Part shown: positions 55,579 through 64,000 of the stretch, in pieces
Position numbering within the stretch: the stretch's first letter is position 1
Layout: each line of letters begins with the position of its first letter
NCBI GenBank assembly: GCA_030998225.1
Contig: JAPYXD010000680.1
Span: 248,001 to 312,000, forward strand
DNA: 64,000 nt
Direction: 5' to 3'
Origin: Diplolepis rosae
Taxonomy: Eukaryota; Arthropoda; Insecta; Hymenoptera; Diplolepididae
The notes under the pieces: generated by a model
The model's input: the letters and a program-made list of their open reading frames with translations, nothing else
Databases searched by the model: none
What the model was told of the DNA's origin: nothing
Made by a program: the position numbers and the translations under genes

Positions 55579-57118
55579 TTAATCTCTGTTTATATCAAGT
55601 TCGAAGATATCAGAAATCTCACGTTCGAACTTATTCTGAATATATGAAGGAGCTAATTCAACTTGGTATGCACCGAGGGTTAATCGACGTAAATATTGAG
55701 GATCTAATCGAGGAAACTCAGGAACGTCTTCCTGACTCAAACGTTCCCATATGGTATTTCTTCTGGCAAGATTTTCTGCCTCAACTAACGCTTGTACCAC
55801 ATTCACGTCAATCAATCGAGTTTTAATCTCTCGCACTAGGGCAAGAGTTTCATCTAACATTCGTAGGGGTAGTCGATATTTATTCATCAAGCATCCAGCT
55901 ATCAAGTGAAAATATTTCAAATGTAAGATATAAGCCCTTGGAATAAGTCCATTTAGAAAACTGTAGATGGTTTTCACGTGACCATTTCGAGCTTCAACTA
56001 CCCATCGGTACATGGTTACCATGCGGGCACGAATGGCCATTTCAGTCGTAAGTTGATGCTGATTGCCGTTTATGACAGGCGGCATTTGGACATTGTATCG
56101 TTGATTTTCCAAGAACTGCAATGCATATCGATAGCCCCGATCCACAAGAAAAGTGTCTCCATCTTGAAACCATTCGTTAATGTTGTCAATATCTTTTCCG
56201 AACTGATTGATCAATATGGAGGCATCGTTGTTTCTCTCATCTGCGAAATATGGTCCATGTATATCGAGAATATAAACATCGGGTGCAGTCATCATAACCC
56301 TTACGAACGGAGTAACTTTTTCTCAAGGTACGGTACTTCCCTAATTTTTCTATATAACTATAAATTCCATCTACAAATGAAATGGCCTTCAATGCATTTG
56401 GATTGTCATTATACAATTCATTTGCAAATGTAGTCACATGTTCTGCGATGAATTGTTGACGAGGTATCGCTTCAAGACCAACATTTTCTGGTACAAATCG
56501 TATCATCATCGATCTTCTCACTACACTAATCAACATGCTTATCGCTTGTCTACTGGAACAATTGAATAAAATCTTCAAAAGCTCTTCAGAAAATCTATTG
56601 CGCATTTTACACAAAAATAGGAAGAGAGATTTCTTGAATACCTGGCGAAACTTATTTTCTTCAGGAACAGGAGCACAATACTTATATAAATCGTTGAATT
56701 GAGCTTTCGATAAAGACGTAAGATAAACGAAATTCTCATCAGTTATAGTGCCAAGAACCAGAGAGCTCTGACGATTTCTCAGAGCTGATTCTCTCAAAAG
56801 TGTGAAGAATCTGCTGACTTCTATTCCAGGCAAAATTATAGAGCGATTTAAATATTGCAAGCTATCATAGAAGTTTCTTTAAAGAACACCTGCTTTATCA
56901 AGGAGTTGCAAACGGATCCAAGTTGCTTGAGGAACGTAAATGTTTCTGTCCAAATATTTATCAACTCGAGTCTGAATACTAAGTCTGTGCAAATCATTGT
57001 TCAAGCGATTACAAATGATACATATCTCTGTGGATCTTTGTCTCAGAACGTTCTATCGAAGACTCTCGGCATTCTGCAAGGCCTCTTCATCGCGTGTAGG
57101 TAATAAAGCACAGTTGAA
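55579..57118 (-). pseudogene. DDE transposase of the ISL2EU/Harbinger-like (PHIS) group, broken
   Basis: A long minus-strand gene relic. The N-terminal part (57118-56861) has Cys pairs (CFNCALLP and CIICNR) fitting a zinc-binding domain and two stops. The open part 56860-56237 runs LNRSIILPGIEVSRFF through SLSKAQFNDLYKYC and RNRFSEELLKILFNCS to SFVDGIYSYIEK, with the first catalytic Asp. A small indel near 56295 shifts the frame. The open part 56295-55579 continues VYILDIHGPYFADERNNDAS, FLVDRGYRY (second Asp) and YRWVVEARNGHVK (catalytic Glu), then NKYRLPL and a C-terminus ending ELDINRD. The D-D-E triad is therefore still readable across two frames. Groups with this DDE_4-type pattern are HARBI1, IS4EU and ISL2EU; I favour ISL2EU. 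Confidence 0.8.
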
Positions 57119-57895
57119 ACAAACGAGTGAATGATCATTAATCACAAGAAATACAAGAAATACCTCATTGCACACATAACATGACATACTTTAAAGGATT
57201 CGTAACTTTTACTGGAGAATTAATTATAGGTTTCAAAAGTGGAAAAAAAATATATTTTAACTTATTTTTAAAACTTTATTGTGAATATATGTCTTTGTAT
57301 AAACAGGTGCAAGATTGAATAATAGTTTTACAAAGAAAGTATTTAAACTAGTGCTAAAATAAAGTAACCAAACTACTATATTTTGTTGTACAAAAATCCC
57401 ATTATTTACTGAACTACTTCAGAAAAGTATGATTCTCGTTTCCAGGATTCAATAAGATCGAAGAGGTTTGCAAGGTATACTACGATAACCACAAATAAAA
57501 AGACCGCTGCCGTCACAGTATCAGTATAATCCGTTCACATTATCAGGTCAAAGTTGATTTAAGAGTAAAAGTTTATAGAAAATAGTTAAAAGCTCATTGA
57601 CTCCATAGTTGAAAAAAGGAATACAATTCCAAGAAGTTTTTAAACTTAAATTGACCTCAAGATTACGGTGAAGCTCATATTCAAATGTACCATTCCATGT
57701 TGCATTTACAGCGTCGTGATCAGAGATCGCAATAAAAAAAACGATTTCACTTTGAGATGTCTTCCACATTAAAGCTTAGACCTTAAAGTCAAGGTCACAA
57801 ATACTCCTCGTATTTAAGTTGAATAGCTAACCTTAGATCAAGAATTTTACGATTAATTTAAATTTTCAAGTAGAATAACTTCCCAAAGATACTGA
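57119..57895. other. 5' non-coding part of the ISL2EU-type element
   Basis: AT-rich. The minus frame 57548-57769 shows no known motif. Confidence 0.4.
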
Positions 57896-57899
57896 GTCC

Positions 57900-58010
57900 A
57901 GCGGGCCTTATCTCAATACCCGTTGAGATTTGAGCTTTGTGCCCATTCAGACATTTGTTCAAGACGCCGAGATACCTAAGATGTGAAAAATTCAGCCGAA
58001 TTAACCAAAA
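57900..58010 (-). repeat. Right inverted flank of the ISL2EU-type element
   Basis: Inverted, roughly 80 percent identical copy of 54761-54872, sharing CGGCGTCTTGAACAAATGTC and GAGATAAGGCCCGCT in complement. Sequence outside (58010-58300) repeats TCGGCTGA-type phrases, so the true tip may lie further right. Confidence 0.7.
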
Positions 58011-58542
58011 CACAGATTTTTCTGATCCGGAATGGCTCACACTCACAAGCTAATGAGCGAATTCAGAGACGTTTGAGACTATTTATCAGAGTGAAAAAAA
58101 GTTTACAAAATCGCTTGAGTTATAAAACGCATTGGCGCGCTGATTCAGTTGATGCCACGTATGCACAAAGAGCCGAAATCAATGGGTTCACTTTGCTTTA
58201 AGCGCGTAACTACTGGTATCAGTTTCGGCTGATTCATTTTCAATCGGCATCAGATCTTAAGCCCGGAATCACCGGATCAGAGCAGCATCAACAAAGATTA
58301 TGAAATAAGCTATATTAATTCGGCATCATTTCTCAAATGAACTGCCCCTTGATCCTGATTTTTTCCGAAAAGAGATAATCCGTTCATTAAAACTATTTGC
58401 TTGTGGTGTATTACAATATTTTAATTAGAAAATAGAACAATGATAATTACCTTTGGAGCGAACGACGGCTATAAACGCGCAAAATGATAGAACAGCAAGG
58501 TCTTTCATTTTAAAAAACTAACTAAAGCTTTCTGTGTCTTAG

Positions 58543-58704
58543 CAGTGAGCCCACGACGTGGCAACTGACGGCCCCCACCAAAGACCTCACGATTTCATTG
58601 CGTTTTCCTTATACAACCAACCTATAGGAGTGGAGCGAGGAAGAAGCCATAATCTGGAAACATTCATGATGGGGGCCGTCAGTTTTCATGTTCTGGGCTC
58701 ACTG
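58543..58704. mobile_element. Small MITE (162 bp) with about 36-bp TIRs
   Basis: Starts CAGTGAGCCCACGACGTGG and ends with the near-complement (TTCTGGGCTCACTG). Both arms contain ACTGACGGCCCCCA or its complement. No clear target duplication and no ORF of its own. The CAGTG tips resemble several superfamilies, so the class is open. Confidence 0.75.
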
Positions 58705-58947
58705 ATTGTAAGAGCATACAAAAACATTACACACTGTGTTTGGTTATCATTTGTTTGCTAAAATTCCTGAATTATAGGTGGATCATAAAGTATTTTTTTA
58801 CGCAAGAGAACAAGAAGAAAAATGATTTGCTTAATTTTATTCAAGAATAGTAAACGCGTAAACACAATTTCAAGGAGACACTGTGATTTGCTAGTTTTAT
58901 AATTTGGTTGTACCGTGCTAGCCAGATGTATATAATAATGATTTTTT

Positions 58948-59115
58948 ACATTCTTATCATAAATGAGAAGGTATTAGTTTTATGTGAAAAATGACTTTCG
59001 AAATTTTCATTAAATCTATACGTGTTCAGACCCCCTGAGTCTGAAAAAACGGCTTTTACGAAAGTGGCTGTCTGTTTGTCTGTAGTATGAGTAGTAGTAG
59101 CAGTTTTTTCCAGAT
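58948..59115 (-). repeat. Terminal fragment of the dispersed repeat
   Basis: TTTTTACATTCTTATCATAA followed by ATGAGAAGGTATTAGTTTTA, then AGACCCCCTGAGTCTGAAAA and TGTCTGTTTGTCTGTAG, matching the inverted ends at 18.6 and 34.9 kb up to the microsatellite. Confidence 0.75.
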
Positions 59116-59119
59116 GAGA

Positions 59120-59840
59120 AAGTGCATGCATTTACGCACGCTGTGTGGAACTCGGCCGAAGCAATACCCACTAAACTCAAAACTCCCCTGTTTCTTCGTT
59201 TTCTTGTTCCTTTAGAAACTATCCATTTTCTGCAGGACCCCTACCACTTTTTGCAGTATGCCCATATCCCTTTCATGAAGGTCATGCTGCCAATCCCGGT
59301 GTTGCTTGGCCTGGGTTTTTACACCATCAGGTTCCTCCGTCACATCAAGTTCGTCCCCAAGCGTATCCACACAAAAACTGCTGTTTAAATTTAGATTCTC
59401 CATAGTGATCTCACGAGTATCAAGGGAAGTATTCGGTCCACTCCTGCAAAGACCCGCATGCAGTTGAAGGTCTCAATACTCTAGGAGGTGACCTGGTTTC
59501 CTAAAGACACCACGAAAGACACCACCCTCTGGTGCTATGCAGCCATCGGCACGGTATTCAGTACCTTGACTTGGGGCTTATTCCTTCGGGACCATCTTTT
59601 GAAAATTGCCTGCGCCTGATCACCTTTTCTAACGCCCTCTTATCGGTTTCCGAGGAAACCAATGTAAGACCGGGAGTAGTAGTAGTATTAGCAGTCACAT
59701 GTGGAGTCACTAGTCTCCCATCGAGTGTCTCCCCAGGTTGCGGATAGAGGGTACGCTTTCCAGATATGCATGGTACCTGGGGAATCAAATACCCAAGGTG
59801 GACATAAAACTAGCTAAGGGAAGGAACCCCGAATAACAGA
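59120..59840. other. GC-richer segment, perhaps 5' part of the retroelement
   Basis: Base composition is like that of the R1-like element that follows. Open frames exist on both strands (plus 59122-59388 and 59532-59747; minus 59403-59212 and 59788-59558) and none is recognised. It may be the decayed ORF1 region. Confidence 0.3.
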
Positions 59841-59856
59841 CCCAAGATGGAAGCGT

Positions 59857-61819
59857 GTGCCAAAAACACTATACCCCAAGGTGCAAGCCCCGGTGGTCAA
59901 CGCTGGTCCCACGGATTTTGGGGGAGACCAAGTACACGATCAACTGAGTAAAAACTCAGAAGACCGAGTTGATATTTCAGTAACCACAGAAGAACTGGAA
60001 AAACTTGAAGAGAGCTGCATGAACCTGGAATCTGTCGAGGAGAAGCTTCTCTCAGAAATAAGGGCTGCAGTAAAATATATGGTATAAAACACCAACAACA
60101 GGTCAAACTTAGACAGCTGTATCAAAAATGGTCTCCTGGATCAGCGAAATGTGCCATCTATAGGGGAGCCGAGTTGACAAGCGTCAAAGCCATAAAATGA
60201 CGACCCTCCTCCAAGGAAACCTGAATCGATACCAATACCAATTGGCTGTTCCCAATGGCATGGGAAAAAAGAGTAGATATACTACTGATCAGTGAGTAAC
60301 ATGTAAACCCTGGGACAAATAAATGGTTTGCTGACAGCACAAATCGAGCAGCGATCTGGGTGAGAGACCCCTGCAAGATGCCGGTCGAAACCTATGGTAA
60401 AGAGAATAGTTACGTCTGGGTCAAGAGTCTCTCGCCAAATGAAGGTATGGTGACCTACTGAAAGACACTAAGCGAGATCGAAGATCTAATCCGAAACATG
60501 GATGGTGAAGTCATCTTAGGTGGGGATTTTAACGCTAATTCCACTGAATGGGGCGAACTGTGACAACATTCAGGAGGTGAGGATACCGCTAGACGAGCAT
60601 AGACGTCACGTTAACCACCCCAGAAATGGCGGGAAAGATTAAAAAATGGAAGGTCCTAGAGAATTACACGGCTAGCGACCACCAGTACATCAGCTTCAAA
60701 ATAGGTGAGCTTGCAAAAAGACGTAATACCAAAACCACACGTGAAATGAAGAAGGGCTGGAAAGTAAACAAGCTGGACGCAGCCACCCTCATCGAAACAA
60801 TCACCAATAAGGGTGGCTGCTTATCCGAGGAAAACGCACCTCTGGCCTTCTCCAAGACGGCAGCGGAAAATTTAGTTGAAAGGACAATGAGCCTCATAGA
60901 GCATGCTTGTAACAAATCTATGCCAAGACGCACTGCAAAAACCAACAGGGACCCCGTGTATTGGTGGACATCTGAGAATCTTTCTGACCTCTTTGCATGC
61001 TTGACGTGGCAGGGAAAGTGTTTTAAAAAATGCCTTTAACATCCTCAGGTGGATTGACGTCATGGACGCTCTGGAAAATGGGTTCCGAGTCCCAATATAC
61101 TATACTCGGACCGAATCTCTGGAATGTCGTATACGATGAAGTCTTACGGATACAGCTTCCAAACGACTGCAAGCTTATTGGCTTCGCGGATGACCTGACG
61201 GCAGATATCTTGGCAAAAAACGAGGATGATGCCAGAACAAAAGTGAGTCTGGTCTCGATGCTAGTTGAAAACTGGTTAATAGACCATGTGCTAGCACTGG
61301 CCCCCCAAGAAAACGGAAATGGTGCTACTCACCAGACAAAAAAACTTCCCAGATATCTTCGGATTGCAGATAGTAGGCAATAACATACAGGCAATGAGGG
61401 CCCTTAAGTACCTGGTCCTCATGGTGGACAAAAAGTTCACTTTCTGGATCCAACTTTGCAACGCTGCGGATAAGGCAGACACACTGGTGGTGATACTCTC
61501 CAGACTGATGCCAAACATAGCAGGTCCACGGAGCAGCAACAGAAGAGCACTCTTGTCCAACGTCCACTTAATTATGCTCTATGGAGCAGAGGTACGGACC
61601 GACCGTCTGAAAGTGGACAAATACCGTAATAAACTGGTTTCGGTACAGAGAAAAGGAGCTTTGGGGGTGGGTTGCGCCTATCGTGTAGTCTCTGGAGCGG
61701 CGATTATGGTGCTGGCGGGCATAATCCCCCTAGACCTCTTGGCTGCTGGAAGGAAGAGGATCTATGAGACTAAGATCCAAGGCGAAACAGACAAAACAGA
61801 AGGACAAGAGAGAACCTGA
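59857..61819 (+). pseudogene. R1/Jockey-type non-LTR retrotransposon, EN-RT, with internal deletion
   Basis: Plus-strand relic. 59857-60087 is an acidic coiled-coil-like frame (EELEKLEESCMNLESVEEKL), probably ORF1 or linker. The endonuclease region (about 60180-60690) is full of stops but ends in TSIDVTLTTPEMAGKIKKW and YTASDHQYISF, the SDH motif of the EEP nuclease. 60626-61039 then runs to RDPVYWWTSENLSDL, the link to the RT. At about 61040 the sequence jumps to YTILGPNLWNVVYDEVLRIQ and IGFADDLTADI (61180-61210, the catalytic Asp pair), so the first half of the RT is deleted. After a frame change near 61320-61380, 61319-61819 encodes the RT thumb and C-terminal part (VQRKGALGVGCAYRVVSGAA, IIPLDLLAAGRKRIYE). 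Inactive. Confidence 0.85.
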
Positions 61820-62100
61820 ATCGAAATACCTGGGCTCAAATCCCAGCACACTTAAAAGCATCCCTTTTACACAGGAAGATTTCAAATTCTTTAAACTATT
61901 ACAAATAATATTAGAGCAAGATCGTGATGCTCTGCTTCCAAGTGACAAACGACCTAGTAATATCTTTACTAATAAATTCAGAAGAATAATCATTCAATGA
62001 TAATAGATTGAGAACTGTAATTGAATTATCGTGATGAAATCTTTTGTCTCAAAGTGAAATTGCATGATTTAATTGATTAATTAATTAAATTAATATATAT
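61820..62100 (+). other. 3' tail of the retroelement and AT-rich junction
   Basis: Coding similarity ends near 61819. No poly(A) tail is clear. The sequence becomes AT-rich before the mariner fragment. Confidence 0.4.
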
Positions 62101-62104
62101 TCTT

Positions 62105-62392
62105 TTGTGTGCGAAAATGTCGAGTTTTGAGCCGAATAAGCGTCATTTGCGGAAACTTTTGATTTACTTCTTCAATTTGAAGAAATCTGCAGCTGCGGCG
62201 CATCGATTGCTTATAGAAACATATGGTAAGGCTGCCTTAAGTGAGAGAAGTTGCCGTGAGTGGTTTCAAAAGTTTAAGAACGGTGAATTTGACATCGAAG
62301 GCAAAGAATGTAGCGGAAGGCCGAAAGTATACGAAGACGCAGAATTGAAAGCATTATTAGATCAAAGTTCATGCCAAATTAATTTCTTATAA
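62105..62392 (+). pseudogene. N-terminal fragment of a mauritiana-type mariner transposase
   Basis: An open frame of 95 codons. MSSFEPNKRHLRKLLIYFFN begins at an ATG at 62117, with the first HTH following (KKSAAAAHRLLIETYGK) and then SERSCREWFQKFKNGEFDIE, GRPKVYEDAELKALLDQ and a stop in the linker. The layout is that of Mos1-related transposases (WFQRFKSGDFDVDDKE-like). The second HTH and all catalytic parts are missing. No TIR pair was found. Confidence 0.85.
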
Positions 62393-62399
62393 AATTTTT

Positions 62400-63540
62400 T
62401 TATAAGGCATGTACTCGTTTATTTTCATTCCATTCCACTCAATACCCAATTTTCCAGTATGGACTTTTTTTACAACGCCAGTTTAGCAGTGATTGGCTAA
62501 AATATCAGTTTTCAATACACATTTTTATAATTTCACATTTCTCCCCGTAAAACTCTAAGTTTTTCTTATTCTGAATCTTTAACATAGGCCTACACCAATT
62601 AATCCCAGAAAGCGGCAACTTGTTGATAGAATTGACTATTATTTTTATTGATAATGAAACCCAACTCTGCAAAGAGAGGGATAAAGTCGTTGAGATTAGT
62701 TAAGCAGTTCGTATAGATTTTGATAATCAACAAAATTAATAGAGTCAAATTAATTAATCAAAACTTTTAATTTAATTTAATGAAAAATTAAATGAATTTT
62801 CCTAGTAATCAAAACCTTAAATATTTGATGTAGTTTTCTGAAATAAAAATCATATACTTTTCCGCAGTGTACAATGAAATTTAAACAACTCATTAGTTGA
62901 CTTTATCTGGATGTTTCTCGAAAATGCAAAATTCACTGGTTAAAAGTTGTTGTTGATGGCGTAAGATAATATTTAATCAAAAAATAGAGTAATTATAGTG
63001 AGTTACCTTGGGAGTGAAGGACAAGTGTAAATTGACAGAAAAATTTAACAACTGTTTCAAAAAATTGAATAAAGCTTATTTGCTACTCTATTTATAGGAA
63101 TGACTTACATTTGATTATTATTTCAAAGGAAAAATTTACTCAAAGATTTTTTCGCAGAAAGTATTTAATTATTCATATTGAAAACAAAGTGATAAATAAA
63201 ATTTTGTTGAGGATTTATATAGTTTATACAATCTCCATATACAAAAAGAATTTTTTATTACCATTGTCAAAAATCAAATCAAATGGAAACTAAAATAAAA
63301 ATTGTAATGTTAAAAATTTTTATTCTCAAGAGAATTACATTACAAATTCAATAATAATAAGAGTACATATTGCATTATGAAAAATTTTAGAATTAGAAAT
63401 TTTATTTTCTATGTTGGTTGAAGAAATCTTTCAATTTGACATCTTCTGAGCTATATTGCAACATTGATGAAACGTTTGGTCCAGTCTTTTAAATCGATTT
63501 AATCACTGATACACCAAAAGAAATCGTAGTTCATTATGTC
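62400..63540. other. AT-rich intergenic DNA
   Basis: Nothing supported. A 60-residue plus frame at 63111 is typical of AT-rich chance frames. Confidence 0.45.
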
Positions 63541-63545
63541 GCAAC

Positions 63546-63746
63546 TCAATCACCTATTCTTAAATTGCGAACATTACCACACAGCTTTTTCAGATTTTTT
63601 TCCTCAGTTACTTCATTCTTCTGAGATCGTTTCCGGATTGATGGTATTGGAATGTGAGTAGGTGAAAATACACCAGTACTTCCTACTCTTTTAATGAAAA
63701 ATCCAACACATACGTCCTGTTGAATTAGAAGATCTCCTTGATTTAT
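63546..63746 (-). CDS. Terminal exon of a minus-strand gene, copy 2
   Basis: Minus-strand frame of 66 codons plus TGA (63546-63548), preceded by TTTTTTAG (acceptor) at 63747. It starts INQGDLLIQQDVCVGFFIKR and continues VGSTGVFSPTHIPI, then a basic tail ending NVRNLRIGD. It is paralogous to 48818-49027, with the same acceptor position, reading phase and stop position. The intron beyond it (63760-63860) also matches the sequence just past the transposon at 51050-51160, so the duplication included the intron. Both copies lack a GDSGG catalytic Ser, and a serine-protease-homologue origin is only a weak guess. Further exons would lie beyond the window edge. Confidence 0.58.
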   Translation of the reverse strand: MNQGDLLIQQDVCVGFFIKRVGSTGVFSPTHIPIPSIRKRSQKNEVTEEKNLKKLCGNVRNLRIGD

Positions 63747-64000
63747 CTAAAAAATCGCAAAATTTGAATGTTTAACACTTTCTAGAAGAAAATAAGGAAA
63801 GATTATAAAAAACTTTTATTCCTGAATGATAAAGCACGATTATTTCACAAACATATGTTTCTATTCAAGGGATTGGTCAGTGAGAAACCAAAAAATCAAT
63901 TGAAACTAATAAATACCTCTCTTTAACTAATTAGATTTCTAAACGATAGTCCTAGCGGACGTTTTGGATTGGAATTAAATCCAAGCGAATCATAACTATA

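Noticed and set aside
59558..59788. Minus-strand frame at the start of the retroelement as a separate gene
   Set aside because: No recognisable motif, overlaps an equally long plus frame, and the GC-rich retroelement context explains long open frames on both strands.

Overview
This is a eukaryotic, almost certainly insect, genomic window. It is strongly AT-rich, with long gene-poor stretches, spliceosomal GT-AG signals, several lineages of mariner/Tc1-type transposons, an R1/Jockey-type non-LTR retrotransposon, many MITEs, and one intact chemosensory-protein (CSP/OS-D) gene, a family confined to arthropods. There are no bacterial operons, no CRISPR array, and no rRNA or tRNA that I can support. 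I cannot place the order from sequence alone; a hymenopteran or another holometabolous insect would fit.

Layout. 0-2 kb: a decayed non-LTR RT fragment, a truncated DD41D (rosa-like) mariner and a deleted DD34D mariner lying end to end. 4.6-5.4 and 11.7-12.4 kb: two TTAA-flanked MITEs. 13.6-19.3 kb: degenerate satellite-like repeats, a TA-flanked MITE, and a third TTAA MITE that carries a nested 1.2 kb dispersed repeat. 22.4-23.8 kb: the CSP gene, two exons, apparently intact. 24.5-26.2 kb: an inverted copy of the dispersed repeat with a TTAA MITE inserted; its empty site is visible in the copy at 33.8 kb. 29.1-30.4 kb: a nearly intact 1293-bp mariner. 32.1-35.0 kb: two short palindromic MITEs and a mariner interrupted by the dispersed repeat. 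36.6-37.5 kb: hammerhead-ribozyme-like folds. 39.5-40.5 kb: a repeat copy holding a foreign-looking GC-rich block and a 10-bp minisatellite. 42.6-43.3 kb: a fourth TTAA MITE. 45.3-46.3 kb: two mariner remnants on the minus strand. 46.9-48.1 kb: a large multi-palindromic fold-back element. 48.8-52.9 kb: candidate host exons on the minus strand, with a 1.95 kb long-TIR element in the presumed intron. 53.5-54.7 kb: a full-length rosa-like mariner with perfect 30-bp TIRs. 54.8-58.0 kb: an ISL2EU/Harbinger-type DDE transposase pseudogene between inverted repeats. 58.5-61.8 kb: a small MITE and an R1-like EN-RT retroelement lacking the first half of its RT. 62.1 kb: a mauritiana-type mariner N-terminus. 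63.5-63.7 kb: a second copy of the terminal exon seen at 48.8 kb.

Only the CSP gene, and less certainly the paired minus-strand terminal exons at 48.8 and 63.6 kb, look like host protein genes. Every recognisable transposase or RT reading frame is broken. The most interesting signals are (i) hammerhead-like folds at 37.3 and 50.9 kb that share one architecture, (ii) a family of about 700-bp TTAA-target MITEs with divergent ends but a shared interior, proven mobile by a filled/empty site pair, and (iii) the paralogous terminal exons at 48.8 and 63.6 kb.
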